64,000 bases of DNA from Actinomucor elegans (Eukaryota > Mucoromycota > Mucoromycetes > Mucorales > Mucoraceae). The stretch is from NCBI GenBank assembly GCA_026027325.1, contig JAMSLZ010000001.1, positions 868,001-932,000 on the forward strand. The letters run 5' to 3'. The notes under the pieces are model-generated. The model was not told the DNA's origin. It saw only the letters and a list, made by a program, of their open reading frames with translations, and made no database searches. Each line of letters opens with the position of its first letter. The first letter of the stretch is position 1. Of this stretch, positions 12,949 through 25,050 are shown piece by piece. The translations under genes and the position numbers were made by a program.

Positions 12949-15348
12949 ATGACACAGTACCTTATAGCTGTATGGGATTATGTAGCTGAAGGTGAATTCG
13001 AACTTTCTTTTGCTCAAGGTGATAGAATTAAATTATTAGAAAAACATAACGATGACTGGTAGCTCTAATCCAAAAAAAATCACATATTTTGCATATATTC
13101 ATTCATCATTTCTATATAGGTGGGAAGGTAAACATTAGATAGAATAACGCGACATCAGCGCATCCAATTCAATATCTCGATACAGGTGAACTCAATGAAG
13201 AGATTGGATTTTTTCCTGCAAATAGAATTCGTCTAGAGACTCCCGAGGAATTGGGTAAATAGAATCTATTTCTCGAGTCACATAAAACCACTAACTCTAT
13301 CTCGTCTCGACATAATAGCTCAGTTTCAAGTAAAGAAGTATTCGCTTCCATGATTCACGCCCTCTATTAACCCTCTGGTTGATATAGAACTCGAATCATA
13401 CATCAACCAATACACAACTAGAAGTACGTCCTTCCTCACAGCCTTTGTTGAACTTAGATGAACCACCTATTTTACCTTCAAGACGATCATCATCTAAAGA
13501 AATAGATCAACCTCCTTCACTGCCATCAAGACATCAAACAATACATACAGATGATCTAGCATTACAGCAGCAAGTGTCTAATATTACAGATACATCTGAT
13601 TCAACGCATGCATTATCAAACTCTCCTTTACCTCAAGGTTGGGAGCATGCATATGGTACTATTTTATTTATTCAAAACCAAAATATCGACTGATTTCTTG
13701 TGTCTATTAGATGAAGACGGTACTATTTACTATTTCAATGAATCAACAGGCGAATCTCGTTGGGATAAGCCTACTACAGAAATATTGGATGATGTACAAC
13801 GCGATGAAAGTTTTGAAACTTTTATACAAGGTTTGAAGCCTGAAGAATTAACGAAACTGGTAATGGACACGATTAAATCCAAGCGCTGAGGTTGGTACTC
13901 ATTTTAGAACATGTAGGAATTTGACAAGCTACGCGCTGATTGGATTCGACATAAAGGCTATATTCAAATGAAAATGATCTCTGAAAAGGAAGATGGTGGT
14001 AAACTAAGTTCTTGGAAGGTCTATTATGCTGTTTTATCCAACGGTTTCTTGCTCTTGTACAAAGAAGGCCATGCTAAAAGCAAGGTATACCGCACAATCA
14101 TCGAGTCACCTTCTATATGTTAATGCTATGGCATAGAAATCATCAAGATCCCATGTACCTGTAGGAAGTTTTGATCTTGAATCTTGCAAGATTAATCCAG
14201 CCAGTAAACAAGACACAAAACGTAAGCATGTCTTTATCATTTCAACACCGAAGAGAGTCAAGCTGTATATCCAGACTACTAATGAGAAAGAGTTTGCTGC
14301 TTGGCTTGACGCTATTATGAGAGAATTGATTGCGCGTAAAGAAGGCTTGAATGAGGATACAGAGATTATGAGACTGCTGAAATCGCTTACGTTTGATGAA
14401 ACACACATGAAAGTCAATAGAAAGATGACAAAAGACCCTGTAGAAGATAAAAAGAGCAAAAGCCATTGGTTCTCTTCAAAACCTACTAGTGTCCAAAGAG
14501 TAGAGCCCAAGTATGTTTATGGTCAGTCACAACCAGCAGGTGGTAAGTTTGTGTGGTGGTTACCAGAGTAAATTGCTCAGTTGATTGTTTAGAAAATGAC
14601 ATATTTGGTGGTTTCTTGCGTATGGAAGATAATGGTGATATACCTTATATAGTATCTCTTTGTACAAGAGAAGTGGAAGCGAGAGGTTTGCAATCGGTTG
14701 GCATTTATAGATTATCAGGTCCTGCTTCCACTATACAAAAATATAGACAAGCATTTAATAACAGTAAGTATTCAAATAGTGACTAGATTCATTTATTCAT
14801 GATATCTATAGAGGAACCTGTTTCATTCAAGGAAGAACACGATATTAATGCAGTAACTGGATTACTAAAGCTTTATTTCCGTGAACTTCGTAATCCTTTA
14901 ATGACTTATGAATACTATGATTGGTTTATGGAAGCAGCCAGTACAGTGTTTTTTTTTAAAAAAAAAAAGCAACTGCGTTTACTGATATATTTCCTTAGGA
15001 ATCTCTGATTATGAAGAACGCATGTTTCAGATCAAATCAATTATTCACAGTTTACCCAAGCCAAACTATATGGTATTGGAACACCTAATGCGTCATCTTC
15101 ACCTAGTGTCTAGTTATTCACAAATCAACAAGATGGAAACTTCTAATTTAGCATTGATATTCTCTGTAGGCTTGCTGCGATCTGTTCAAGAAGATTTAAG
15201 CAGTATCATGATGTCCGATCTTCAGAGTAAGATCATAGAAGCAATCATTCAGCAAGTAGATTGGTTTTTTGAAGAGGATGATGAAGAAGTAGAAGAAAAA
15301 GAAGTAAATGATAACCTTGAAGAAAGCTCTACTACGGAGCATAGATAA
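12949..15348 (+). CDS. SH3-WW-PH-RhoGAP protein (Rho/Cdc42 GTPase-activating protein)
   Basis: Predicted to switch off a Rho-type GTPase at the membrane. The order matches the animal ARHGAP27/12/15 layout. Start is the ATG at 12949 (MTQYLIAVWDYV). Domains: SH3 with WDYVAEGEFELSF, WWEGE and IGFFPANRI; Pro-rich PPILPSRR and PPSLPSRH; WW with PQGWEHAY then TIYYFNESTGESRWDKP; PH from about 13921 to 14340 (WIRHKGYIQMK, EFAAWLDAIMRE); RhoGAP from about 14600 to 15260. The arginine finger is in VGIYRLSG, with VTGLLKLYFRELRNPLM and NLALIFSVGLL. About ten introns; one exon is only 8 nt (13120-13127) and completes the SH3 WW. The donor after GAATTAACGAAACTG (about 13860) joins in frame to GAATTTGACAAGCTACGC and avoids an in-frame stop. 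It shares a 454-bp divergent promoter with the Rax2-like gene. Substrate GTPase not determined. Confidence 0.9.
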
Positions 15349-16386
15349 TAAATTTGCCATGTAGCATGTTCTTTTATTATTTAGCAAGTAGCGACTAAAT
15401 ACTTTACATTAGCAAAGATAACGCATCTATTGTGCGCTACAATCAAGCAATGATTCTAATAGACAAGATAGCTCGCTCTGAGTATGAACTAGCCATTCAG
15501 TGTGTGTTTTAATCGAGATTAGCTGAGAGATCTAGAAATGAACATCTATACTCACATGTAATGCATACAAATCACCATTAGTAATGAATTCAGAGTATTA
15601 TAGCCGAGCGTAAGCTTTACCAGAAACGGCAACTCACTGCGTACAATATTTACTTTCTAGATGCAGTAGAATGTGACAGATCCATCAATCATTATGTCTG
15701 TTCTACATAAAAGCATGTAATTTACAACTCACACTTGAAAATTAAGAATTACACTCATTGCACTTTAGTAGAATAATTATCCTAGTATATGCAGTGATTT
15801 ATTATAAATTTGCACTAGTCATTAGGTGTTACATTAAAATAGAATCGGTTGGATAATATAATGCTATTAGAAATGAACTGGAAATGGTTTGATTCCAAAA
15901 AAATCCTAAGGGCGTCCCTTTGGGGCAAAATTTCACAGTGTTTGCGGAGATCAACAACGGCATTTTCAGGGCATACAATATTTGTAACATGAATTTCATG
16001 TACCTGTTGGTATTCAAGGTTTTTAGGGCTTATCGATAATCATTTGTCGTGAAAAAAACGAAATTAAAATTCTAGTGCTTTAAGTCTGAGCTATAAATTG
16101 CATCGATGATATACATCCTGGAATGACATTGAACACCGGCGATTGTACGGAATTTAAAATATGAGCTGATGATGGTGCCCCCAAAAGAAGAATTAGAATA
16201 TTGCATTCTTGATCGACATTGAGCCGAATAATTCTATGGTTCTCGGGAAATGCATAGAAAAAGTATACTCTTTTTAATGAGCCAAGTTTCATACTCATAA
16301 ATCAATACGGTAAAGTGATAAAAAGCTATAAGAAAAGGGACGCTTACCAGGTCATTTGTTTAATTTTGGGTTTTATTACATTGAAA
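15349..16386. other. Intergenic region, mostly without recognisable genes
   Basis: Lies between the 3' ends of the RhoGAP gene (+) and the pantothenate kinase gene (-). It is AT-rich with short frames; the only coding-like signal is the decayed minus-strand segment at 15829-16298, listed separately. Confidence 0.5.
15829..16298 (-). pseudogene. Coding-like minus-strand fragments, unidentified
   Basis: Two stretches look protein-like on the minus strand. One frame at about 15880-16017 reads EIHVTNIVCPENAVVDLRKH and continues CEILPQRDALRIFLESNHF. At 16080-16298 another reads FGGTIISSYFKFRTIAGVQ and MYIIDAIYSSDLKH before a stop. The frames are not continuous and no start or splice pattern links them. 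They could be a decayed gene or element; I do not recognise the family. Confidence 0.25.
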
Positions 16387-17934
16387 TCAATTCAATTCAT
16401 TTCCTTCTGAAGATCGTATTTCCAAATTATTCTCGGCATTATCTAAAACTTCAAATACGGAACTGGTATTATTGCTGATGTCAGGTTTACAGGCAAATGA
16501 ATGTCTTGCCTTATGGACAGGCTGGTGCTTAAGAAACTAGACCAATAGGTTAGTACAAAATCTACCAATATATATATATAAAGCACTTACAGCTCCTGTC
16601 GCGCCTAAATGACCTTCATGACGAAGAAACAATGCTTTCATGTCACCTTTTGACCAAAAATTGATGGCGTATGATAACGAATTCATTGTAATAGGATGAC
16701 CTGCGTTTGTACGACATGTCAGAACACTGTTATCTCTGTACACTTTAGTAATAATTTACCTCGAATGAAACATCCACCAAAATAGATTCGTTTGATGCCG
16801 TGCTGTTGTGCGTTTAAATAAGCGATTTGACCGATATTGTTACTGACCATATACAATAAACTTTTGGCTATATCTCCAGACGCGAAATTATCCTTGTTTT
16901 GACGTGCACCTTTTTTAAACACCTTACCAAAGCTTGATGCTATCCGCGATGATTTTAATCCAAGTTTGCTGTAATCTGAACCGTATATATCTCCCACTAG
17001 TAAATCTACATTTCTATTATCTCCATTTTTTGATATCTCCAACATGTCTACATTTAGGTTAACGCTTGATCTATCGTGATTGTATTTATCGCTTACCATC
17101 GAATGAAGAAGCATCTGTCAACATAGATAATAAGCCCCAAAGTGTACCACCGCCCAGCTAAATCATAATAATAATTAGTTTTCATTGGATAACTGAATCA
17201 TTCTACATACCGAGGTTCCACTAATACGCGTAAAATCATTTGGTCCAGGACCATCTACTTTTAAAATACTGACACCTGAGCCGATATTGACAAGCTGTTT
17301 ATACAATTGTCAATAACTAAGCAGACATAGCATATAGACATATTTACCATATATGGGTATACGTCTTTAGACTTTTCTTCAAATCGAATAGGATCAGCGT
17401 CTAGTTCGTTATAAGTGAACACTTCATAGGGTATCTCGGTGATGAAAAAGCTAAGGCCTATTAAATAAAGATGAGCTAATGTCGAAATCAAGATGATGAA
17501 CAAAACATTTACCAGTTATTAAACATTCCATTTCGTCTTCTTTTTGTACAATTACGCCTGGTAATCTCGAGGCTAGTTTGTCATAGTATAAATGAGCACC
17601 ACCGCCTGTTGCTTTCAGTACTTGTTGAGCGCCATATTGTCGCGCATCCTTTAAAAGCGCTACTATATAATCGATACAATCGTCTACTTTCTCGGTCTCA
17701 AACTTTTTGAAATGAAGTCGACCGCCTTTGCGATCTGCTGATAATGTGAAATAGATTACTTTGGCCAGAGAACCACCAATCTAATAAAGGTTAACAAAGC
17801 GTCTAGATTTACAGAATAACACGTACATCCACAGCTATTTGAGATACATGCTCAGTCTGATTTGGCAAGACTATATCTCTTGTTTCATGAGCAGCATAGA
17901 AGGCTTCAGATACACTTGCTCCAACCACATTCAT
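16387..17934 (-). CDS. Pantothenate kinase (eukaryotic type)
   Basis: Phosphorylates pantothenate with ATP, the first step of coenzyme A synthesis. Start is the ATG at 17932-17934 ([20 protein letters not shown]). The phosphate-binding segment reads [20 protein letters not shown]. The middle carries [20 protein letters not shown] and [15 protein letters not shown], then [15 protein letters not shown] and [19 protein letters not shown]. The C-terminal part has [13 protein letters not shown] and [13 protein letters not shown]. All are hallmarks of eukaryotic PanK (CAB1/PANK). At least six short introns, for example the one before the last exon (about 16532-16589), after which [13 protein letters not shown] leads to a TGA at 16387-16389. 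The short acidic tail after the catalytic core has no obvious role. Confidence 0.93.
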
Positions 17935-18279
17935 TGTAAAGGGAAAAAAGAAGGAAAAGTAGTATGAACAGGTAAAAGAGACGTTGGGCCCTTTTGTATC
18001 GGAGTCGATGCTATTTTATTTCCCAAGAAGATTGTTCATTTGTCATGGCGATAAACTTTTTTTCGGTGTTTAATTGATGATCAGTCATTTTTGGGGCATT
18101 ATTGTAAGGGAAACCTGTCATTATTAAGTACTTGTACCCCTGCAAGAAACACAAATGCATCATCATATACTGTATTGATTAGTAAACACCCAAAACAAGC
18201 TTATCATTATGAATCAAACGGGACACGAGGAAGCATTGACAGCAGTTACTGCGTACATAGTGACACATTGACCATTTAG

Positions 18280-18314
<35 letters not shown>

Positions 18315-20836
18315 GCTGCTACATGCAGAATATCACTGAAAACTGGGGCCTATATGCATCTTGGATTAACTATCCGTTATAAAATAGGCGTGCCTATCTG
18401 CAATATTTTACTTTAATAAACCATCATTGCCTTTATGATCCTATAGAACCCCACATATATTTCTCTTGATTTAGCATGGCATGTAGTGTAACGTGTTTCA
18501 GCGAATAGGGTTTATTGGAACACTCTATCAGCAGGTGTTGGCCTCCGTTAGGAAAATCCCCCGGAAAACACAACAAAAGGTGCAATTATGACTCGATTCG
18601 AGATGAATTTACTTTATCATTGGTGTTTATTATGCCAAATAAAGGTTAAATTCTTTACATATATTCATGGCATGAACAGTGTCCTTTTTCTATCAGTGGT
18701 TTTAGCAAAGTCATTATAGCGGTATGGATAAAAGCGGTAATTTAATGCGTATAGTATGTTATGATTGGAAGGCGGTGATTTAATAAATAAAAGAAGAAGT
18801 AGATAGAAGTATGGTGGTTTTCTAGATCAAAAAACTTGTCGTCGTCACTTTATCATAATGCGCTGTTGATACAAACGTTTTGTACGTGTAGAGTTTATAC
18901 ATGAACTTTGTTCTAAACTTTATTACTCATCGAATGGCGTAAATATGTTTTAATATTTACTTGTATGTTAAAAGCATATCCTGGATAAACTTGATTGTTT
19001 GTGCATTTCTAAAATGCAACCATAGTCCGAGTACTTTTTTTAATATATAGAATACAGAAAAAAAAATATGTGCATTCTTTTATATGTTAGATTTTCATGT
19101 TATTCAACTTTATCTCTAAAATGCCAGTAATGCTCTCAAATTTAATGATAAATATAAATCGTGATTTAGACATGAGTGCTCAATGAATATTCTTACAATG
19201 TTTTCATTTTGAATGCATTTAAATCTCGGTCAAATGTCGCAGCTAATGAGCAATGAACACTCACTATTAATTAATGTGCCTATCGAAACTATTATTTTAC
19301 TAGAATGCACTAAATATATTGCACTAGAGCGAAGCACATTGATGCTTCCTATTTTATAAATTTCTCAAGCAATCTTAATTCAAATTAGCATTTGAGTAAA
19401 ATCCTAGTCTATATATTAAAGTCTTTACTCAGTCAAAGTATAAATTAGTATGCCTTATTTCTAATACTTAACTCGTCAATTCAATACATTTCATATAATC
19501 TTCTAGATTTCATGGCAGTTCTTGGCCAAGATTCTCATTTGATTGTTGTTCCATGACTAGAATTTAATGAACCATACTGCCCCTCTCGGTCGATCTTTTC
19601 AATCATTGAATTTGATAAGGATTCTATCCAGAGTAAGGTGCAGTGTTTATTAGTTCCTTTTTGTGAAAGAAAATAAATAGTTATACGATGTACAGCCTAT
19701 AACTCAATCAAACCAACACTTGAAATGCTTTCATAGACGCTCAGTCTGGACGCAAAAAAGTAAACCAGTCGTTGCAGCCAATTAAAACTCAAGAGCCAAA
19801 CGACGACTTGTATGGACGCACGAGCATACTAAGCTTATCGCACTTTCATCCGCTTGATTCGATCAGTTTATTGCGCGCTTTATGAACCCATTCACATATG
19901 TGAAGGCGCCAATTATAGTAAGCCGACTGACATAAATTATGCGGTTTTTGACATGTGAAATACCTGACTTCAAGCTTGATCGTTGTATTACTCAAAAAAA
20001 AAAAAAGGAAAAAGATATTCCAAAAAAAGGGAGTACTCTTGACGCGATTAAGTAAGGATTATTACCATTAGGTACATGGCTCTAATGTATATAGTCAAGT
20101 TACTTACATCTAAATGACGCATCCATTCTAAAAGGGCGTGTTAATTCCACTGTTTCTATAGAGAAATCTAGCGGAAGCTTAAATTGCATACTACTACCTG
20201 AGTGCACGCGCGTGTTGCGCAAAGCAAATAATAGTAGTAATGCACTTGTGTCTACCTAGTAATCGTTTCTCATGTGGTATTCTTATGGTGCACGCGCTTT
20301 ATTTAGTTGTACGCGTAATAGAACCATTTTGCCGAGAAGTCGGGTATATATGAAGTGGCCTTATCATATTCATATGAGTAGATGCGGATTATTATTATTA
20401 TAAGCTGATGTCTCATGTAAGATAATGCGCATCTAGAACTTGTATTTTTATTTTTATTTTATTTTGTGAACGCGTGATGCTTTTCTTTGTCCTTTAGCGA
20501 TGTGCCTAGAACTAAGCAAAGATTATATAATAATGTGATAGTATGAATATAATATATATATATATCGTGCGCAATATTTTACATAAACAGCCTAGTAGTA
20601 TAGTGTCTGGTTACATTGTATTCGACTGAATGTAACCCTCAATCGAACGAGGCTCTGAGAATTTGTTTTGATGTAGTTCAATCCATCTTTAATTGGAAGT
20701 ATTCGTGAGCAATGGTACATTTGTGTATATACTATCAGGGTATATGAAAATCTATAGACCAAACGAAAAATAAGAGGAGGTATTATTATAGTTTTAGTGT
20801 AATTTTTAAGTATCATGTATACGAATAAAAAAAAAA
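17935..20836. other. Intergenic region of about 2.9 kb, no gene seen
   Basis: AT-rich with no supported coding frame on either strand. It includes a 31-bp A run (18280-18310), a GCGC-rich patch around 20208-20222 and many short A/T tracts. The first hundreds of bases upstream of 17934 presumably contain the pantothenate kinase promoter. Confidence 0.55.
18280..18310. repeat. Poly(A) homopolymer, 31 bp
   Basis: Uninterrupted A run on the plus strand. Similar runs of 24-25 bp occur at 30670-30694 (T), 36213-36236 (A), 45290-45314 (T) and 58740-58763 (A), and a 19-bp run at 62518-62536. Confidence 0.9.
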
Positions 20837-21662
20837 TCACTGCTGAGCAGTGGCGCTGGGAATATGAGAGGAAGAAGAAGAAGAAGTTGATGTAGAAATA
20901 TGAAGATTACGAATTGGAGGTAGTAGGACATTATAAAAATCTTCGTCGTCTTGTTTTTGTGGAATGTTTGGTAAAGGTAACTGAATACTGGAAGACATGG
21001 GATTTATCATTCGAAGTCGTTCAAGCCAACTTTCTGCGCGTTGAATAGTATCATCAAATACAGTATGAATCGAACTCAACATTTCGCTTGATTCTTGGCC
21101 GAATGCTAGTAAACGAAGAGCCACGTCTTCTTGTCGAAAGTCCTTTGTTTGCTGTTGTATCACATCATCACTGTTTGTCTCATTATATAAAGACGCCTGA
21201 GTAAATGTTAGTCATTGCATTACAGCTAGATAATGTACTTACTAATCGACTTGGTAAATTTAAGATAGTGCCTCGAATTGTAGCCTTGGCTTGATAAGGT
21301 AAAGCATTGCTTGCATAACATGTAATGATATCTATCACTTTTCGTAATGTAGACACCATATCTTTCTTTATAGAAGCTAGCACCATTGGTGGCTGCTGTT
21401 CGTTTGGTGTAGTGGCTAAAGATACTAGGAAATTACGGAGTAGACCCATTTGCTGACCTAAATGTCGGATGGCGTATTGCAACCAGCTTACACAGTATCG
21501 TAAACATTTCATAGATTCTTCGCTCACTACTGCAGCGGTAGAACCAGCAGCAGATCCTGCGCCAACAACAAGCTGCTGCCAGGTAGAGCTGGTGTTGTTT
21601 AATGGAGGTGTGGATAATTTCATTGAATTCCTCGTCGTGGTCGTTGTTGCAGTGTAATTCAT
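20837..21662 (-). CDS. Opi1-family transcriptional regulator
   Basis: Resembles the fungal Opi1 family; yeast Opi1 represses phospholipid-synthesis (INO1-type) genes in response to phosphatidic acid. Start is the ATG at 21660-21662. The Opi1 signature is SEESMKCLRYCVSWLQYAI followed by RHLGQQMGLLRNFL. The C-terminal half has ETNSDDVIQQQTKDFRQEDV and a helix AESWLERLRM. A 46-bp intron (21197-21242) joins exons 21243-21662 and 20837-21196 in phase, giving about 259 residues. That is shorter than yeast Opi1 (about 400). I see no clear leucine zipper or FFAT motif. The Ser-rich tail ends in HIPSATAQQ. The family call rests on the central motif. Confidence 0.75.
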
Positions 21663-23191
21663 ATGTATGAGTATCTATATATGTAAAGAAAGTAAAAGAA
21701 AAAAGAGTCTATATCAGCCTAAAGAAGTTTTTGCTGGCCTTTATATACTCGCTTTTCACGTGTCGAGTTACTATTTTATATGATTTTCATCAGTCTGATT
21801 TGCCATGAATTTGACATATGAAAAAGAAGGGTCAGTCAATAGAGGAGTACAGAAGAAAGGCAGACGTTTCCATATTCAATTCGATGTGTTGTCGCGTTTG
21901 CTACAATGTTAAGAGACAAGCTCTGTATTTTCGACACTCTATTGTTGTTAGTATATGTATAGAATGGCCTGTCTAAATAAGCTGATGGGGTTATAGCAAT
22001 ATACGTATATACATATATCAGAATTGTATATGCTGACCCCATCTTCGGAGGGGTAAGCATCCGTATTTATATATAAATATATATCCCCATTCCTTTTTAT
22101 TAAACTTATTATAAATCAACTTCGTCGGTCCGCTTTATGTTATCACAAGTTTTTTTTTTCATAGTCAGATTGTCAAGTGTAAGAATAAAAGCTTGCTAAT
22201 TGTTTATTCGATTACAGTCTGAATATGAATCGATAGATACCATTGTAATTGTTCTTTATCGGGTTTATCTTTAGCCATTTTTGATAGTATGATAACAAAA
22301 AAGATCCCCTTCTGTCAAGAGAGTTATTTTCGTTGGGGCAAAGTTACTGACCCGGAAATCCGTCGTCCTTGATTTAGTGGCACCTTTTTTTCCACAAAAA
22401 GCACTAATTTGATTTAGTGTGTACTGGTCAGAAACCTTATAACGTTTAATTACACGAAAGAGGAAACCACCATTAGATTTATGAAAGCTATGTTTGAATA
22501 GATCTTTCCATCTGACAAGTAATTGAAAGTAGATCATGTACTAACAATTGCAGTTTCTTATTTTGAGAAAAAAAAATTACCAATTAGATGCGACATTAAA
22601 CCGAAATCAATAAAGATAGTTAGAGTTGAATAGTGGCATCATGACAATTTCCAGTGGGTTATTTCTAATAGAACTTCAAGATCCAAAAAATCAAAATTTA
22701 CATCCGAAAATCAAATCCCATTGTAAAAGGTAGCGTTTGCAGAACTGAGCCTTATTCAGTTAAAAAAAGTTTTTCTGTTGAAAATTTAATTAGTTCTTTG
22801 AAAGATGCATCTTATATGGTAAAGTAAAAGGAGAATTATATAGGATTTAGAAAATAGAAGCTTTACACAGTCAGTTATATAGCTTTTTATTACGTGGTTG
22901 CAATAATATGGCAAAAAGTTTATTAGAAGGTATATATATTTCTTTCAATCTACTGCAAACCAAGCTATTTTTGTGGTGTATAACGATTCCAGATACAATT
23001 ATCTGATTCAACAATTTCATCAAATCCATGACCCATGATGGTGTAAGGAGGACGATCGGATCCGGAAAAGGGAACGGCATATATTCTCCGTTGGCCAATG
23101 AAACTGAAACATTTATTCCCGAAAAAAAAAATACACAGCGCATTGAAGCAGTCAGAAAAAAAGTTTATTCCTCTTCATTCAATACCATACT
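21663..23191. other. Intergenic region between divergent OPI1-like and SHQ1 genes
   Basis: About 1.5 kb between two start codons, so both promoters should be here. It is AT-rich. The minus strand has an 88-codon frame at 22271-22537 that I cannot assign, and a better coding-like fragment at 22965-23125, listed separately. Confidence 0.5.
22965..23125 (-). pseudogene. Coding-like fragment just upstream of SHQ1, unidentified
   Basis: One minus-strand frame reads GNKCFSFIGQRRIYAVPFSG, then SDRPPYTIMGHGFDEIVESD and NCIWNRYTPQK before a TAG at 22965-22967. The composition is protein-like and the frame is open for about 50 codons, but it begins inside a T-rich run and has no start codon or upstream exon before SHQ1 begins at 23192 on the other strand. 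Probably the 3' end of a truncated gene copy. Confidence 0.3.
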
Positions 23192-24970
23192 ATGATAACG
23201 CCTACTTTTAAAGTGGATCAAGACAATGATTCCATTACTATTATCATTAATACACCTTATGTTCGCGTATGTTATAATAAAGATCTGTAATAAGCAAATT
23301 TATTGAATTTATTTGCTTCATGACAGGCTCAGGACGTCGATCTCCACGTCGAAGGCAGCGAATTTCGCTTCTATTTGCGCCCTTACTTTTTAAGGTACAA
23401 TGGAAATGTATTCTTATAATCTGATCAAAACACTAAATATCTCGTTAGACTTCATCTCCCCGGGAACATTATCGAAGACGATGATTCTAAAGCAGTTTAC
23501 GATCCTTCAGCTGGCCAGTTTACGATCCGAGTCACTAAGGAAACCAAAGGCGAGCATTTTGCCGATCTAGATTTACTTACCAAGTTATTAGCGAGAACAG
23601 GCGAAACTAGTGCGAAAACCAACGAACCCAAGAAGCCTTTGATTGAGGTGATTGGCGGCGATGATACTATGACAGAAAATACAATCCAGGACGCCATTGA
23701 TTTCAACTGGGAACTACCGCAGGAAGTGCCAACTGAAGCCGAAGAATTGTCCATCACTGCTCATTATGGCTTCAATAATCAGTACCAAGGCTATTTTACA
23801 CACGTACATGAAACTATGAATGAGATTAATGAAATCAATGAACCTGAAAAGTCCACAACTGAAAGTCGTCGTCAGATGCGTATCGAGTCAGAGAATAGCC
23901 ATTTCGACGAAGATCACTATTGTATGGACTTTGTAAATGATGAAGAGATCAAAGAATTGATCAAATACAAGACGATCTATTCAAAGGAATTGAAGCGAGT
24001 GCAAAAGAATACTAAATCTGCCGAGGCAAAGCAAGCCAATAGTAAAGTATACCAGTAATGTTATCCTGATTGGTTGGTTTCTAATGATATTTCATGATAG
24101 AGCCTTTGATCCAAGAAGTGCTGCCTAATGATCTTTCAGGCGACCTTGATATGGGTGGATTATCCATTGATGATACAAAGGAATCACTTTTGAAGTTTAC
24201 TAGCAAAGAAGAGTCTGTCATGCGTGATTTGCCCAACAAAGAATACTTGCTATCCTTTGAAAAGGCAACGTATCTCGGCCTGGTTGATCTCATGTTTGCT
24301 TACTTTTACAATTATCGTATCACCGAAGGCGATAACAATGTAGAATCGGTGTGGTGCATAGGGAGAATCAGTCCTACACTGTCTTCATTGGAGGTACAGA
24401 TCTAAAATAGCGCTATAATTGCCTGCCTTATTAATATTTTCAAGTAGCAATTCTCGGTCCTTAAAGATGTCTTGATATCGTCTTATCGACGTGCATTAAC
24501 ATACCCATTGTATAGAAACATCGCATTATGTGAAAAAGTGCTTCAAGATGTATATATTGTATTTAGATTGGGCAAGAGAGCTATCCTCAAGGCACTATTA
24601 GATATGAAGTACCTGTTTGACCATCACGACGTGTATTACATATATAGCAAGATATTCTTGGATGACTATTGTGTTTGGACCCAACACTCAAAGTAAGGAG
24701 CGGAAATGAAAAAGCGAGACATAATGCAGCATATTCATATTTTTATTAGTGAAAACGTGCTAAGAACCTTAGCGCATGAGCTTCATCATTTCAAAGTGAA
24801 CAAGACCGATCTAGGCTGGGACTTGGATGAATTAGAAGAGGTAAACGCGCCGTATTATATGATACGATATTGACCAAAAAATATAGATTGCAAAGCAAAT
24901 GCAAGATATGGAAGGTGAAATGGAACAAGATAATGAACAAGATATGCAAAGAGCAGAATTAATATTGTAA
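23192..24970 (+). CDS. SHQ1: SHQ1, H/ACA RNP assembly factor
   Basis: Chaperone that holds the pseudouridine synthase Cbf5/dyskerin before it is built into box H/ACA RNPs. Start is the ATG at 23192 (MITPTFKVDQDNDSITIII). The N-terminal CS (p23-like) domain reads NTPYVRAQDVDLHVEGSEF and FRFYLRPYFLRLHLPG. A charged linker follows. The SHQ1-specific helical domain includes LPNKEYLLSFEKATYLGLVD, SVWCIGRISPTLSSLE, SYRRALTYPLYRNIALCEKV and DDYCVWTQHS. Five or six introns; one with donor after CAAGCCAATA (near 24040) joins in phase to AGCCTTTGATCC. The last exon ends in an acidic Gln/Met-rich tail with TAA at 24968-24970. Only 80 bp separate this stop from that of the convergent methyltransferase gene. 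Confidence 0.9.
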
Positions 24971-25050
24971 TAAAGGGAATACTATACATTTTTTTTATAT
25001 ATATTATTATTATTATTATATATATATATATTTATATTTATATACATGGA

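Noticed and set aside
18091..18279. 62-codon plus-strand frame upstream of the 31-bp A run
   Set aside because: No coding character, no splice partners; random open frame.
22271..22537. 88-codon minus-strand frame between OPI1-like and SHQ1 genes
   Set aside because: Open but with no recognisable motif, and no joining exon in phase. Kept only as a remark in the intergenic entry.
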